Source: Phototrophicus methaneseepsis
GTDB taxonomy: Bacteria; Chloroflexota; Anaerolineae; Aggregatilineales; Phototrophicaceae
Direction of reading: 5' to 3'
DNA length: 64,000 nucleotides
NCBI RefSeq assembly: GCF_015500095.1
Contig: NZ_CP062983.1
Location: 2,046,001-2,110,000 of the forward strand
Shown here in pieces: positions 33,483-42,196 of this stretch. The notes below the pieces were generated by a model. It was not told the origin of the DNA. It saw only the letters and a list, made by a program, of their open reading frames with translations, and did not search any database. Numbering within the stretch: the stretch's first letter is position 1; each line of letters starts with the position of its first letter. The position numbers were made by a program, and so were the translations under genes.

Positions 33483-33902
33483 CTAGGCGCTGTCTCTATC
33501 ATTGGCTTGTATGTTTTGCAGGTGATTTTTGCTGAAATCAAGCGCTTCTTCCAGGTTATCAAACAGGGGGAAGCGCACTTCGAACCGTTTGCCAAACCAA
33601 TCACGGATTGACCGTATCCAGTTATCATTGCCGACGATGATCTGGAGCACATGCTCGTCATATTCCTGGGGCATATTCTCACGTCTGGCTGCGGAATGCT
33701 TCAGATATTGATTGAACTGGGTGAAGTCAAACTCTGTTTCTCGCGTGTCATAGATAACGACAAAATCCATTGTCGGGTGTGCATACACCATCGGGAAGAG
33801 TTCTGTATCTAACATATTGCGGAACTCTTCCGCAACGAAGGCATCTGTCAGCTTGAAGATGAGGATGTTTTCGGTCGGGCCCGGCTGAGTGTGTATTGTC
33901 AT
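33483..33902 (-). CDS. Hypothetical protein, SpoIIAA/STAS-like size
   Basis: The 139-residue protein is soluble and acidic: LIFKLTDAFVAEEFRNML, FVVIYDTRETEFDFTQFNQY, IIVGNDNWIRSIRDWFGKRF and FDNLEEALDFSKNH. The alternating strands and helices, with a central VVIYD strand and a final EEAL helix, recall STAS-like or SpoIIAA-like domains, but no diagnostic residue is present. It starts eight bases after the permease gene upstream on the minus strand, so the two form an operon. Function is unknown. Confidence 0.6.
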   Translation of the reverse strand: MTIHTQPGPTENILIFKLTDAFVAEEFRNMLDTELFPMVYAHPTMDFVVIYDTRETEFDFTQFNQYLKHSAARRENMPQEYDEHVLQIIVGNDNWIRSIRDWFGKRFEVRFPLFDNLEEALDFSKNHLQNIQANDRDSA

Positions 33903-33910
33903 GAAGTAAC

Positions 33911-34768
33911 CTAGATCACCAATTTTTCAGCGAATAACAGGGATGTTGTAATGAGCAGGCCATAGATTAACAGGCCCAGTATGCTCATGGCAAAAACTGT
34001 GCTCATGCCTACGTTGATGGCAATGTGCAGCGAGAGCATCAACCAGATGCCCGCGCCGACAATGACGGCAATGCGCAGTCCCATCGCGATACTGCCAACC
34101 ACAGCCCCGGCAGCCTCATTGGGGATGGCTGCAACGACCCCCAGGGCCGCTGTCAGCCCCGCGTCAAAGACGCCGTAGATTATGGTCAGCAGCAGCATAG
34201 CTGGCATTTTATCCAGATGGGAGACGGGTTCGATTTGCCATAAGGCATCTAATCCATTGGCGAAGGTGGTCATGAAGAGCGTGACCAACCCCATGCGCAA
34301 GAGCGTGACCATGACGTGATCGCCAAAGAGGGCATGCAGGGACGCCCACCACTTCCCTAGGACGATGTAACGCTCACTGATGCCTGTCATGCGCAGGCTA
34401 TCCCACGTGCGGCCAGCCTTTTCTCGGCGGATGCTATTGGCGGAGAGGCCCATTGTCACCAGCGTGACGACCACATATTGAGCGATGGACATCACAAGGA
34501 TGAGCACCCAGCCCGTATTATTCAAAAAGGCACCGAGCGAGCTGGCTTCAAATGAGAGTGAAAGTACCAGGGCGCCCAGTTGTGGCACAAATGCTCCCAG
34601 AAAGGCCGAAACAGACGTGACGAGGGAGGCCAGCAATGCCGGGATCATCAATAGGGCCGCCATCGCAATCCACAGATAGCCAACGCGCCCACGTTTGATA
34701 ACGAACCGCTGATGGTTGAATTCCGCACGAACGATGGGGTTATTGGTGCTCAGAGCGGATGACAACAT
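33911..34768 (-). CDS. ABC-2-like membrane permease without a partner ATPase
   Basis: The start at 34768 has GGAG seven bases upstream; an ATG at 34780 has none. The 285-residue protein has about six membrane segments. After the second, SIRREKAGRTWDSLRMTGIS resembles the amphipathic coupling helix (E-x-x-x-T-x-x-x-L) of ABC-2 type exporters. No ATP-binding cassette gene adjoins it. It may work with a distant ATPase or be an integral component of another kind. It forms a two-gene operon with the 139-residue soluble protein. Confidence 0.6.
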   Translation of the reverse strand: MLSSALSTNNPIVRAEFNHQRFVIKRGRVGYLWIAMAALLMIPALLASLVTSVSAFLGAFVPQLGALVLSLSFEASSLGAFLNNTGWVLILVMSIAQYVVVTLVTMGLSANSIRREKAGRTWDSLRMTGISERYIVLGKWWASLHALFGDHVMVTLLRMGLVTLFMTTFANGLDALWQIEPVSHLDKMPAMLLLTIIYGVFDAGLTAALGVVAAIPNEAAGAVVGSIAMGLRIAVIVGAGIWLMLSLHIAINVGMSTVFAMSILGLLIYGLLITTSLLFAEKLVI

Positions 34769-34952
34769 GCAAAGCTCCATAGGGAGAGGCTAAAGGAAGA
34801 GCAGCTTCAGCCTCATTCTAAGGCAAGAGTGTCCTGGCGAACGCAAAGATTACAACAGTTTTTTATCTATGCGTTCGCTATTGTATGGCTGCTTCACTTC
34901 TTTGTAGCGGCATGAAGCATTGCATGCGATGCTCAACTTCTCTAACCGGTGC

Positions 34953-36584
34953 TTAGTTTTCGACCTCGAACAAGCGCAGCAGCTTTAAGGCGACTTGCAT
35001 ATCGGTCCGTACGAGCGGGTCTTGCAGGTCAATATCACAGATCTGGCTAATGCGCGTCAGGCGGTAGTTCAGGGTGCTGCGATGAATATGCAGCGTCTCT
35101 GCCGTGCTGACGCCATTGCCACCTGCGTCCAGGTAGGCCTCCAATGTACGGAATAGGTCTGCCTGCTTTTCATCCAGCAAGCGGCGCAGCAAAGGCACAT
35201 AGACATTGCCTTCCAGGCTTTGCGGCCCGGCATGATAGAGCGCATGAAGATAGCCAAGACGGTTAAATTCGACAATTTGCTGGGCAGGGTCCAGCCGTCG
35301 CCTGATCTTGAGGACATCCTGACACTGTTGATACGCGCGCTGGACGTTGACAGCGCTCTGGTGCGTGCCACTGATGGCAATACGGGCTTTTTCCAGTTCG
35401 CCATTGCGGCCTTGCAGGTAAGCCAAAATATCAGATGCCAGGGCCGTGACTTCATCATGATGCGACGTTAGCATCACAACCTGACCCGCAAACTGCCCAA
35501 CGACAGCCTGCCAACTCTTTTGAGTGACAAGTTGGTTAATCGCTCGGTAAAGGCGTGTGTGCAGGCCGCTGTTGGCTGAATGAAGTTCGATCAGCAGCAT
35601 GGAAAACGGCGCACGCAAGTCAACGCCATAGCGTAATGATTGCCCCGTTAGGACGGTATCGCGCGTTTGGTCGCCCTGGATAAGCTGCGACAGCATACTG
35701 CCTTTTACAGAAGCCTCTGCACTCTGGACGCTCTCCTGGTAAAGCATCAATAGGGCGGCGATGGTCGCCCCAATCTCAATTGCCATCATGTCAATTTCTG
35801 AGATGCTGTGGTCGTCTGCGATGATCCACACATAGCCATAGATACTGCCATGAACCACAATAGGCGCCAGGATGCGCTCCATACCCAGGCCAACATCTGC
35901 CATTTCCGGCAGGTATTGGGGGCGCAGCGTCTCCATAATTTTGGGCAGGTAGCCGCGCTCTTGCAGGGCCTGTACCAGTCGGGGGTCTGTGCGCCCATGA
36001 ATCTGGGTATAGCGCCGCGCTTCATCGACTTCAGCAATGTTCCGGGTGGCAATCGCCTCAAAGCGGTCTGTTTCAATGCTGATGCTGTGATCGAGCAGTT
36101 CAGCCAGCTTATCCGCTAAATCCTGGTAACTGCCACCTTCCAGTACCAGGCGCGTCAGCGTTTGCTGGATGCTGAGTGCTTCTTCGACGCGTTCCATTGA
36201 TTGTTGTGTGATGCGCTGATTCACAGCCTTGGCAATATCAACAAAACGGGCTTCAAATGGAATTTCAATTAACGGGAAGGCGGCTTCATCGGCCACATGG
36301 CATAGATGCTCTGGGATATGGTCAATGTAGCGCCCGGTTGTGATTGCCAGGGCGGCAACATCTTTATCAACCATCTGCTGGACATATTCTTTTTGAGCGG
36401 CCATATCTTCCGGCAGGTTAATCATAGTGGTTAGCACGAGCTCGCCACCATTGAGCCAGACGGGTGCATCCGGCGTGCCCGCATTATGGACCCAACTCAC
36501 ACGGCGGCCCAGGCCGCTGTGCCCAGCCACCACGCGCGCATTTTCTAAAAGGGGATGCTTCAAAACATCCGCGACTGTGTGCAT
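34953..36584 (-). CDS. PucR-family transcriptional regulator
   Basis: The 543-residue protein has the PucR N-terminal ligand domain (VADVLKHPLLENARVVAGHS, with GGELVLTTMINLP), a GAF-like central part (about 190-290), a GGDEF-like degenerate domain, and the C-terminal PucR helix-turn-helix AETLHIHRSTLNYRLTRISQ followed by ICDIDLQDPLVRTDMQVALK. PucR proteins control purine, amino-acid or other catabolic genes in response to small molecules. It is transcribed divergently from the cyclase pair, with 287 bases between. The palindrome in that gap (36712-36728) may be its operator. Confidence 0.88.
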   Translation of the reverse strand: MHTVADVLKHPLLENARVVAGHSGLGRRVSWVHNAGTPDAPVWLNGGELVLTTMINLPEDMAAQKEYVQQMVDKDVAALAITTGRYIDHIPEHLCHVADEAAFPLIEIPFEARFVDIAKAVNQRITQQSMERVEEALSIQQTLTRLVLEGGSYQDLADKLAELLDHSISIETDRFEAIATRNIAEVDEARRYTQIHGRTDPRLVQALQERGYLPKIMETLRPQYLPEMADVGLGMERILAPIVVHGSIYGYVWIIADDHSISEIDMMAIEIGATIAALLMLYQESVQSAEASVKGSMLSQLIQGDQTRDTVLTGQSLRYGVDLRAPFSMLLIELHSANSGLHTRLYRAINQLVTQKSWQAVVGQFAGQVVMLTSHHDEVTALASDILAYLQGRNGELEKARIAISGTHQSAVNVQRAYQQCQDVLKIRRRLDPAQQIVEFNRLGYLHALYHAGPQSLEGNVYVPLLRRLLDEKQADLFRTLEAYLDAGGNGVSTAETLHIHRSTLNYRLTRISQICDIDLQDPLVRTDMQVALKLLRLFEVEN

Positions 36585-36711
36585 AGCGTTACGAACTCTC
36601 TATCCACAACCTGTAGATGGATTTTATTGACATTCAACAGGACATAAAGCAGGGATGGTATCAATGCCATTGTGCATGAACGTCAGTTTATCTTTTTATG
36701 ATGATGAGACA

Positions 36712-36728
36712 ATGATAAATCTTATCAT
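36712..36728. promoter_or_regulatory. Palindrome in the PucR-cyclase divergent gap
   Basis: ATGATAA-ATC-TTATCAT is a perfect 7-bp inverted repeat with a 3-base spacer, midway between two divergent genes. It may bind the adjacent PucR regulator. A TATAAT hexamer for the cyclase gene lies at 36829-36834, 38 bases before its start, without a clear -35. Confidence 0.4.
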
Positions 36729-36871
36729 CGGGAAGACAGGCCGGAAACGCAAGCGACAATTTTTTGGCACAAACGAATAAGTTTGGATATATAAACTTTC
36801 GCATACCGCGATTGTGCTATTGTCGGGGTATAATGCCCGTAAGTTCAGTCGGTCGATAAAGCGAAGATAAC

Positions 36872-38620
36872 ATGGCGGACCCAAAAATCACCACGCAGTC
36901 GCGTATGATCCGTGATTTGCAAAAATGCCAGTTGCTCGTAGCTCAGATCACAGATTCGCTAAAGAACCAGAAAGCGATCTTGAAACAGCGCGGTATGAAC
37001 CTGCCGCCAATGGTTTTGAGCTCATTGGATTCTATTCATACAGATCTGGCAAATTTGGCGGATCGCTTTGTGGATGAACAGAGCGAGCTGCGCCAATTGC
37101 GTGCCCTGGCAGATATGTCTGCGCAGATTAACACGGAATTGGATGTGGATACGGTGTTGCAGCGGACGATGGATGTGGTGATTACACTGACGCGTGCTGA
37201 GCGGGGCTATCTCATCTTGTTAAACAAAGAGACGCGCCAGCTCGTCTTCCGTATCATGCGCGAAGAAGTGCTCGTCGGCCAGACGCCGCCCGGCGCCACG
37301 CCAGAGGTCAGTACCAGCATCATCCGCGATGTGATTACCTCGCGCGAGCCTTTGCTGGCAGATAATGCTTATCAGGATGATCGCCTCAAGGGTAATAATA
37401 GTATTGCCAATTTGTCGCTGCGCTCGGTGCTGTGCGTGCCTTTGTTGTATCGGGATGACATCCTGGGTGTGGTATACGTCGATAACCGTATGCAGTCCGG
37501 CTTGTTTACACAGCGCGAACTCAATACATTGATGGCTTTCGCCAATACGGCGGCTGTCGCTATCTCGAATGCGCGCTTGTTCGAGCGCATCCAAACGCTG
37601 CTCCAGGAAATTACCCGTATGAAAGACTTGATGGATAGCGTTTTCGCTTCTATTGCCAGCGGCATTATCGCCACGAATCCAGATGACCTCATTACTACGC
37701 TCAATCGTGCTGCGGCTCACATTTTGGAGTTGCAGCCAGAAGACCACATCGGCCAGCCGTTGAGTACAGTGCTGCCGCGCATCACCGCCGATATTGATCA
37801 AGCCTTGGCTGCGAGCCGGGAAGGCGGCCTTGGGCAGCAAATTGATGGCGAGATTGAAACAGCCCGCGCAGGGCGGCGTGCATTGAACATCAAACTAAGC
37901 CCGCTGCGGGATGCCCAGAATATGACCCAGGGTGTGGCTGTGGTGCTGGATGATGTGACGGAAATCCGCGAGCAAGAGCAGCAAATCCGCATCACGAAAA
38001 CATATCTGCCCCCGCAGATGGTCGATAATATCCACGAGATCAGCGCTATTTCTCTGGGCGGTGAGCGCCGCGATGTCACCTGCCTATTTGTAGAAGCCCG
38101 TGCGTTCAACACCTTAAAAGATGTTCGCCCGCGCGATTTATTGGCAATCCTCAATCAATATCTGGGTGTGGCGACGGATTGCATCCATGAGGTGGGCGGC
38201 ATTGTCGATAAGTATATGGGTAATGAAATTATGGCGCTGTTTAATACGCGCCTGAACCCGTTAGAAGATCATGCGGCGCGTGCTTTGGCCTGTGCGCTCA
38301 ATATGCGCGATGCTTTCCTAAAGTTGTATGCGCAAGAGGGCATCGACCCACAACCGCACTTCTACCGGATTGGGATTCATAGTGGGGTGGCAACGCTCGG
38401 CAATGTAGGCAGCCCCAGCCGCCGCGATTTTACGGCCATTGGGGATACCATCAACACCGCCAAACGCCTGGAAGAAAACGCTGTGATGGGCCAGATTATC
38501 GTGAGTGATGCCACGCGCGAACGGTTATCATCTGATAACGGCTGGCAATTTATGGAACTTGGCACGATCCAGGTAAAGGGTCGCCAGCAGGGCATCCCAA
38601 CGTTTGAATTATCCAGGTGA
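36872..38620 (+). CDS. GAF-PAS-class III nucleotide cyclase, metal site lost (C2-like half)
   Basis: The 582-residue protein has a coiled start (ILKQRGMNLP), a GAF domain (about 80-235, with TRAERGYLILL), a PAS-like domain (about 245-370) and a class III cyclase domain (about 395-582). In the cyclase domain the first metal Asp is Glu408 (FVEARAFN) and the second is Asn451 (DKYMGNEIMA). The substrate Lys447, the Thr521 at the adenine-selecting position, Asn528 and Arg532 (DTINTAKRLE) are kept. By comparison with animal adenylyl cyclases this is the pattern of the C2 half. It should be inactive as a homodimer. The paralogue 77 bases downstream has the opposite losses. Confidence 0.88.
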   Translation: MADPKITTQSRMIRDLQKCQLLVAQITDSLKNQKAILKQRGMNLPPMVLSSLDSIHTDLANLADRFVDEQSELRQLRALADMSAQINTELDVDTVLQRTMDVVITLTRAERGYLILLNKETRQLVFRIMREEVLVGQTPPGATPEVSTSIIRDVITSREPLLADNAYQDDRLKGNNSIANLSLRSVLCVPLLYRDDILGVVYVDNRMQSGLFTQRELNTLMAFANTAAVAISNARLFERIQTLLQEITRMKDLMDSVFASIASGIIATNPDDLITTLNRAAAHILELQPEDHIGQPLSTVLPRITADIDQALAASREGGLGQQIDGEIETARAGRRALNIKLSPLRDAQNMTQGVAVVLDDVTEIREQEQQIRITKTYLPPQMVDNIHEISAISLGGERRDVTCLFVEARAFNTLKDVRPRDLLAILNQYLGVATDCIHEVGGIVDKYMGNEIMALFNTRLNPLEDHAARALACALNMRDAFLKLYAQEGIDPQPHFYRIGIHSGVATLGNVGSPSRRDFTAIGDTINTAKRLEENAVMGQIIVSDATRERLSSDNGWQFMELGTIQVKGRQQGIPTFELSR

Positions 38621-38696
38621 CGAGGTCGATAATCGCTTTCTGCCTGAGGCTGATACATAACCCGATTAAATTGCAAGATTCAGGGGCTTAGTTTTT

Positions 38697-40499
38697 ATGG
38701 ATGAGGTACCTGCCCAGAATAGTAAGCCGGAAGTTTTGCGCGTCATCACGCAAAAGATTGATGATGTGACGCAGCTTTTACGGACCCAGCGCGATTTACT
38801 GCGCCAGCGTGGCATGAATTTGCCATCTGGCTCGCTGGATAACCTGCGCACGCTCAAAGGCCAGATTGATGAGCTGAGCCGCACCATGATTGATAACCTC
38901 GTAGAACTGCGCTCACTGCGGGCATTGGCAGAGACGAGCGCCCTGGTCAATTCATCCCTCAGCACAGAAGACGTGTTGAATCAGGTGATGGATACCGTCA
39001 TCGCGCTGACGCGTGCGGAACGCGGTTACATTGCTTTGCGCAACAAACACACTGGTGATCTGGAGTTCCGGATTGCGCGCGGCATGGATCAGGCACAATT
39101 GGATAACAGCAAAGGCTTGATCGTCAGCAAGACCATCGTCAATGACGTGGCACAATCCGGCGAGGCGATTCTGACGGATAACGCCAGCGCAGATAAGCGC
39201 TATAACGCCAGCGAGAGCATTGCTGGGTATAACCTGCGTAGTATTGTGGCTGTCCCGCTCAAGGTGCGCGATGAAGTGATTGGCGTGGCTTATTGTGACA
39301 ACCGCTTCATGCCGGGGGTCTTCAGGGCGCAGGAGATGGACGTCCTCACCGCTTTTGCAAATCAGGCGGCTGTCGCCATTGAAAATGCGCAATTGTTCGA
39401 AGCATCGCGCATCCGCCTGGGCGAAGTCACGGAAATTCGGGACCGGATGCGTAACCTATTTACTTCTATTGCCAACGGCGTCATCACCGTGGATAAAGAA
39501 AACCGCGTGTTGATCGTCAACACGGCCATGCATCATATCCTGGGCGTATCCGGCGATGTCGCGCTGGCAGGTGAAAACCTGGACGATGTATTGCCGCTGA
39601 TGCCGGAGCACTTTACAGAGCGGCTGTTACAGGTCCATGAAGAAGGCTCTCAGCATCGCATCGAATTGACAGTGACGATGCCCAACACGGGTATACGTCA
39701 TTGGACGGTCGCCCTCAGTCCATTACGTGATGAAGGCAACCCGAACGCGGGTGTCACTATCGTCGTCAGTGATATGACTGAGCAGAAGATGCTCACGTCG
39801 CAGCTTGCAGAGGTTAAGCTGTTCCTGCCTTCGGCCTTGTTTGAGCACTTCCGCGATGCCAGTACGATTGATATGCAAGGCCAGGAGCGCGAAATTACGG
39901 CGATGTTCGCAGATGTGCGCGGCTTCACCACCTTCAGCGAGAATCTGGAACCGGAAGATTTAATGCGCGTGATCAATAAATATCTTTCGCTTGCCAGTGA
40001 TGCAATTGGCCTCTTCGAAGGCATTACCGATAAATACCTTGGCGATGCCGTCACAGGTTTGTGGAATACGCAGTTTAACCCGCAGGAAGACCATGTGGTC
40101 CGTGCTGTGAGCGCTGCCCTGCAACTGCGGCTCGATCTGATGGCGCAGCATGAAGTCCTGCCAGAGGATGAGCGCCTATTTTACGGCATTGGCGTCCACA
40201 CGGGCCCGGCTGTGATCGGCAATGTGGGGTCACAGGATCGCAAAGAGTTAGCCGCCCTGGGCGAAGCCCACGATATCGCCAAATATCTACAGGAACAGGC
40301 CGGGGAAGGCGAAATTATCATCAGTCAGGCCGTCTACGATGAAGTCGAAGACGTCTTTGAATGCGCGCCTGTCGAAGCACGCCGCCCCAAGCCCGGTTAT
40401 GAAGATGTTGCCATGTATCGCGTCGTCAAACGTAAAAAAGCGACAGGCTCCCTTTTTATTGATGATGAACTGCGCGATTTGTTGGGCGACATCAGCTAG
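38697..40499 (+). CDS. GAF-PAS-class III nucleotide cyclase, transition-state residues lost (C1-like half)
   Basis: The 600-residue protein matches its upstream neighbour domain by domain: coiled start (LLRQRGMNLP), GAF (TRAERGYIALR), PAS-like part and cyclase domain. Here both metal aspartates are present, Asp406 (FADVRGFT) and Asp450 (YLGDAVTG), and also Lys446. The adenine and transition-state region is replaced: ELAALGEAHDIAKYLQE has Ala519, Asp526 and Tyr530 where Thr, Asn and Arg are expected. It is therefore a C1-like half. It could make one complete active site with the upstream protein and should be inactive alone. A 30-residue extension follows the domain. A strong terminator closes the pair. 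Confidence 0.88.
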   Translation: MDEVPAQNSKPEVLRVITQKIDDVTQLLRTQRDLLRQRGMNLPSGSLDNLRTLKGQIDELSRTMIDNLVELRSLRALAETSALVNSSLSTEDVLNQVMDTVIALTRAERGYIALRNKHTGDLEFRIARGMDQAQLDNSKGLIVSKTIVNDVAQSGEAILTDNASADKRYNASESIAGYNLRSIVAVPLKVRDEVIGVAYCDNRFMPGVFRAQEMDVLTAFANQAAVAIENAQLFEASRIRLGEVTEIRDRMRNLFTSIANGVITVDKENRVLIVNTAMHHILGVSGDVALAGENLDDVLPLMPEHFTERLLQVHEEGSQHRIELTVTMPNTGIRHWTVALSPLRDEGNPNAGVTIVVSDMTEQKMLTSQLAEVKLFLPSALFEHFRDASTIDMQGQEREITAMFADVRGFTTFSENLEPEDLMRVINKYLSLASDAIGLFEGITDKYLGDAVTGLWNTQFNPQEDHVVRAVSAALQLRLDLMAQHEVLPEDERLFYGIGVHTGPAVIGNVGSQDRKELAALGEAHDIAKYLQEQAGEGEIIISQAVYDEVEDVFECAPVEARRPKPGYEDVAMYRVVKRKKATGSLFIDDELRDLLGDIS

Positions 40500-40513
40500 G
40501 TGAATGGACTTCT

Positions 40514-40545
40514 AAGTGAAGTTGCGCCTAAGCAACTTCACTTTT
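40514..40545. terminator. Terminator between the cyclase pair and the convergent phosphatase gene
   Basis: GTGAAGTTGC and GCAACTTCAC form a perfect 10-bp stem with a 6-base loop, followed by TTTT. It overlaps the stop of the minus-strand phosphatase gene. Confidence 0.82.
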
Positions 40546-41347
40546 GACGTGCGCTCATCAATATATCGACCATCTGCTGATGAATGTGCCCATTGCTCGC
40601 CAGATAGCGACCTTCCGCGCGGTCCTGTGGCTTGGGCTGGCCCGCATAATCACTGACGATCCCGCCCGCTTCCTGTACCAATAAGACGCCTGCCAGGGCA
40701 TCATATGTTTTCAGGCCGCGCTCCCAATAGCCATCTGTACGCCCGCTGGCGACATAGGCCAGATCCATCGCAGCACTGCCCATCCTGCGTAAGCCGCGCA
40801 CTTTTGGCGCAAAAGCGGTCCATTCCGCGATGTTGTTATCGGGGTTGGTCTGGCGGTCATAAGGGAAACCGCTGACGACCACACATTGCCCCAGATGGGT
40901 GCGATCACTGACGTGGATCGGTTCGCTATTGCGGGTGGCACCTTCGCCTTTGACAGCCACGTACAATTCATCCGCAATAGGCGCGTAAATCACGCCAACG
41001 ACAGGCTCACACGCTGATGTCGCCAGGGCGATGCTTGTGCAAAAATAAGGGATGCCGTGGGCGTAGTTCGTCGTGCCGTCGATAGGGTCTACATGCCAGG
41101 TATAATCAGCGCCTTCGCTGGCTGCGCCCTGGTGCCCGCCTTCCTCTCCCTGGATGTGGTGCTCCGGGAAGAGCGCTTTCAACCGCTCGACAATCAACAC
41201 CTCAGCCGCCTGGTCTGCTTCGGTCACAATATCAATGGTGCTGGATTTTTCGTTGTAAGCCAGTGTCTTCTGGGTATAAGCCATCAAGAGTTTGCCGGCA
41301 TCTTTGGCAATGTCGATGGCTGCGTCTTTCGCCTCTTTGTAGTCCAT
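40538..41347 (-). CDS. Inositol monophosphatase-family phosphatase
   Basis: The start at 41347 has AGGACAGGAT directly upstream; the longer frame has none. The 269-residue protein carries the family metal-site motifs: GEEGG, WHVDPIDGTTNYAHG, and AMDLAYVASGRTDGYWERGL with KTYDALAG. Such Mg-dependent, lithium-sensitive phosphatases act on inositol-1-phosphate or other small sugar or nucleotide phosphates. Length and motifs are normal. It is a single-gene unit convergent with the cyclases, and the substrate is not deducible. Confidence 0.9.
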   Translation of the reverse strand: MDYKEAKDAAIDIAKDAGKLLMAYTQKTLAYNEKSSTIDIVTEADQAAEVLIVERLKALFPEHHIQGEEGGHQGAASEGADYTWHVDPIDGTTNYAHGIPYFCTSIALATSACEPVVGVIYAPIADELYVAVKGEGATRNSEPIHVSDRTHLGQCVVVSGFPYDRQTNPDNNIAEWTAFAPKVRGLRRMGSAAMDLAYVASGRTDGYWERGLKTYDALAGVLLVQEAGGIVSDYAGQPKPQDRAEGRYLASNGHIHQQMVDILMSARQK

Positions 41348-41530
41348 ATCCTGTCCTATCGTGATGCTGATAATCATGCGCCTGTCACAGCGTATCATCA
41401 TGAATATGTATCGTCATGAGTGCGCCTGGATTGTGCGATAGAAATCAAACGCTGGCAAGCTGTGAACGATATGGGAATGATGATAGAGAGGGAGTATGGC
41501 TTTATTGTGGCCTGGGATTCTCTGGGATTA

Positions 41531-41562
41531 AGAAGCCTTTGAGAAGCCTTTGAGAAGCTTTG
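41531..41562. repeat. Three short tandem repeats of 11 bases
   Basis: AGAAGCCTTTG occurs twice exactly and a third time as AGAAGCTTTG. It lies between the cold-shock gene terminator and the phosphatase promoter region. No function is evident; slippage is the likely origin. Confidence 0.7.
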
Positions 41563-41566
41563 ACAT

Positions 41567-41590
41567 GAAAAGACCTGCCAGAGGCAGGTC
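41567..41590 (-). terminator. Terminator of the cold-shock gene
   Basis: On the minus strand ACCTGCC-TCT-GGCAGGT forms a 7-bp GC-rich stem followed by CTTTTC, 65 bases after the cold-shock stop codon. Confidence 0.75.
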
Positions 41591-41654
41591 CCTAATTTGC
41601 TAGTCAATGATACCGTTAGGTGTGCGGCCTCGCTTGAAGACGCAGCGTGGAGGT

Positions 41655-41882
41655 TTAGAACTGCGGTGCGCTCCGCGTGACTTCAACCTCACTTGCCTGG
41701 GGGCCTTTGCGGCCCTCTACCACGATGAAGGAAACTTCATCGCCCTCGTTCAAGCTTTTGTAGCCGTCACCCTGAATGGCTGAATAATGGACAAAAATGT
41801 CCGGGCCGTCTTCTTGCTTGATAAAACCATAGCCTTTTTCGCTATTGAACCACTTCACTTCGCCATGTACACGTTCTGACAT
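41655..41882 (-). CDS. cspA: Cold-shock domain protein
   Basis: The start at 41882 follows AGGAG by eight bases and gives 75 residues. The CSD is complete: [20 protein letters not shown] has the RNP1 motif KGYGFI, then DIFVHYSAI (RNP2) and GPQASEVEV. These single-domain proteins bind single-stranded RNA and DNA and act as RNA chaperones. Upstream on the minus strand lies a promoter candidate about 260 bases away, so the mRNA has the long leader common among cold-shock genes. Confidence 0.95.
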   Translation of the reverse strand: MSERVHGEVKWFNSEKGYGFIKQEDGPDIFVHYSAIQGDGYKSLNEGDEVSFIVVEGRKGPQASEVEVTRSAPQF

Positions 41883-42137
41883 GGAGTTACTCCTGGATTG
41901 CATCAAATCTTTGCTGTAAGGCTCTTTATGTATCACTTAGGGATATGGTGCTTTTGTGGCATTTTGGGATATCAGGAGGATGTTGACGCATTGACTAGCG
42001 AAGCGGTTCGTCTGACCACCAATTCCCGGTTATCCCGGTTCTATCTCCCGGCTACCCTTTATTGCTCAGTCCTGGTACCCAGTCACTATTACACAGACGA
42101 TATCCATCATAGCGATCATTGTTAAAGAGTTAGCCAA

Positions 42138-42166
42138 AGTGTATGCGGCTTCTGCTGGCAAGTCAA
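42138..42166 (-). promoter_or_regulatory. Candidate promoter of the cold-shock gene
   Basis: On the minus strand TTGACT (42166-42161) is followed by 17 bases and TACACT (42143-42138). It would give a 5' leader near 250 bases. The leader (41883-42130) has no gene; a TATC/CCGG-rich stretch around 42027-42052 repeats CCGGTT and CCCGG. Confidence 0.45.
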
Positions 42167-42196
42167 GCAGTCTGGGGTATTTCCTATGTGTAACTA

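Noticed and set aside
41531-41562. Three 11-base repeats as a possible CRISPR or iteron array
   Set aside because: Units are contiguous without spacers, too few and too short, and no cas or replication gene is near.
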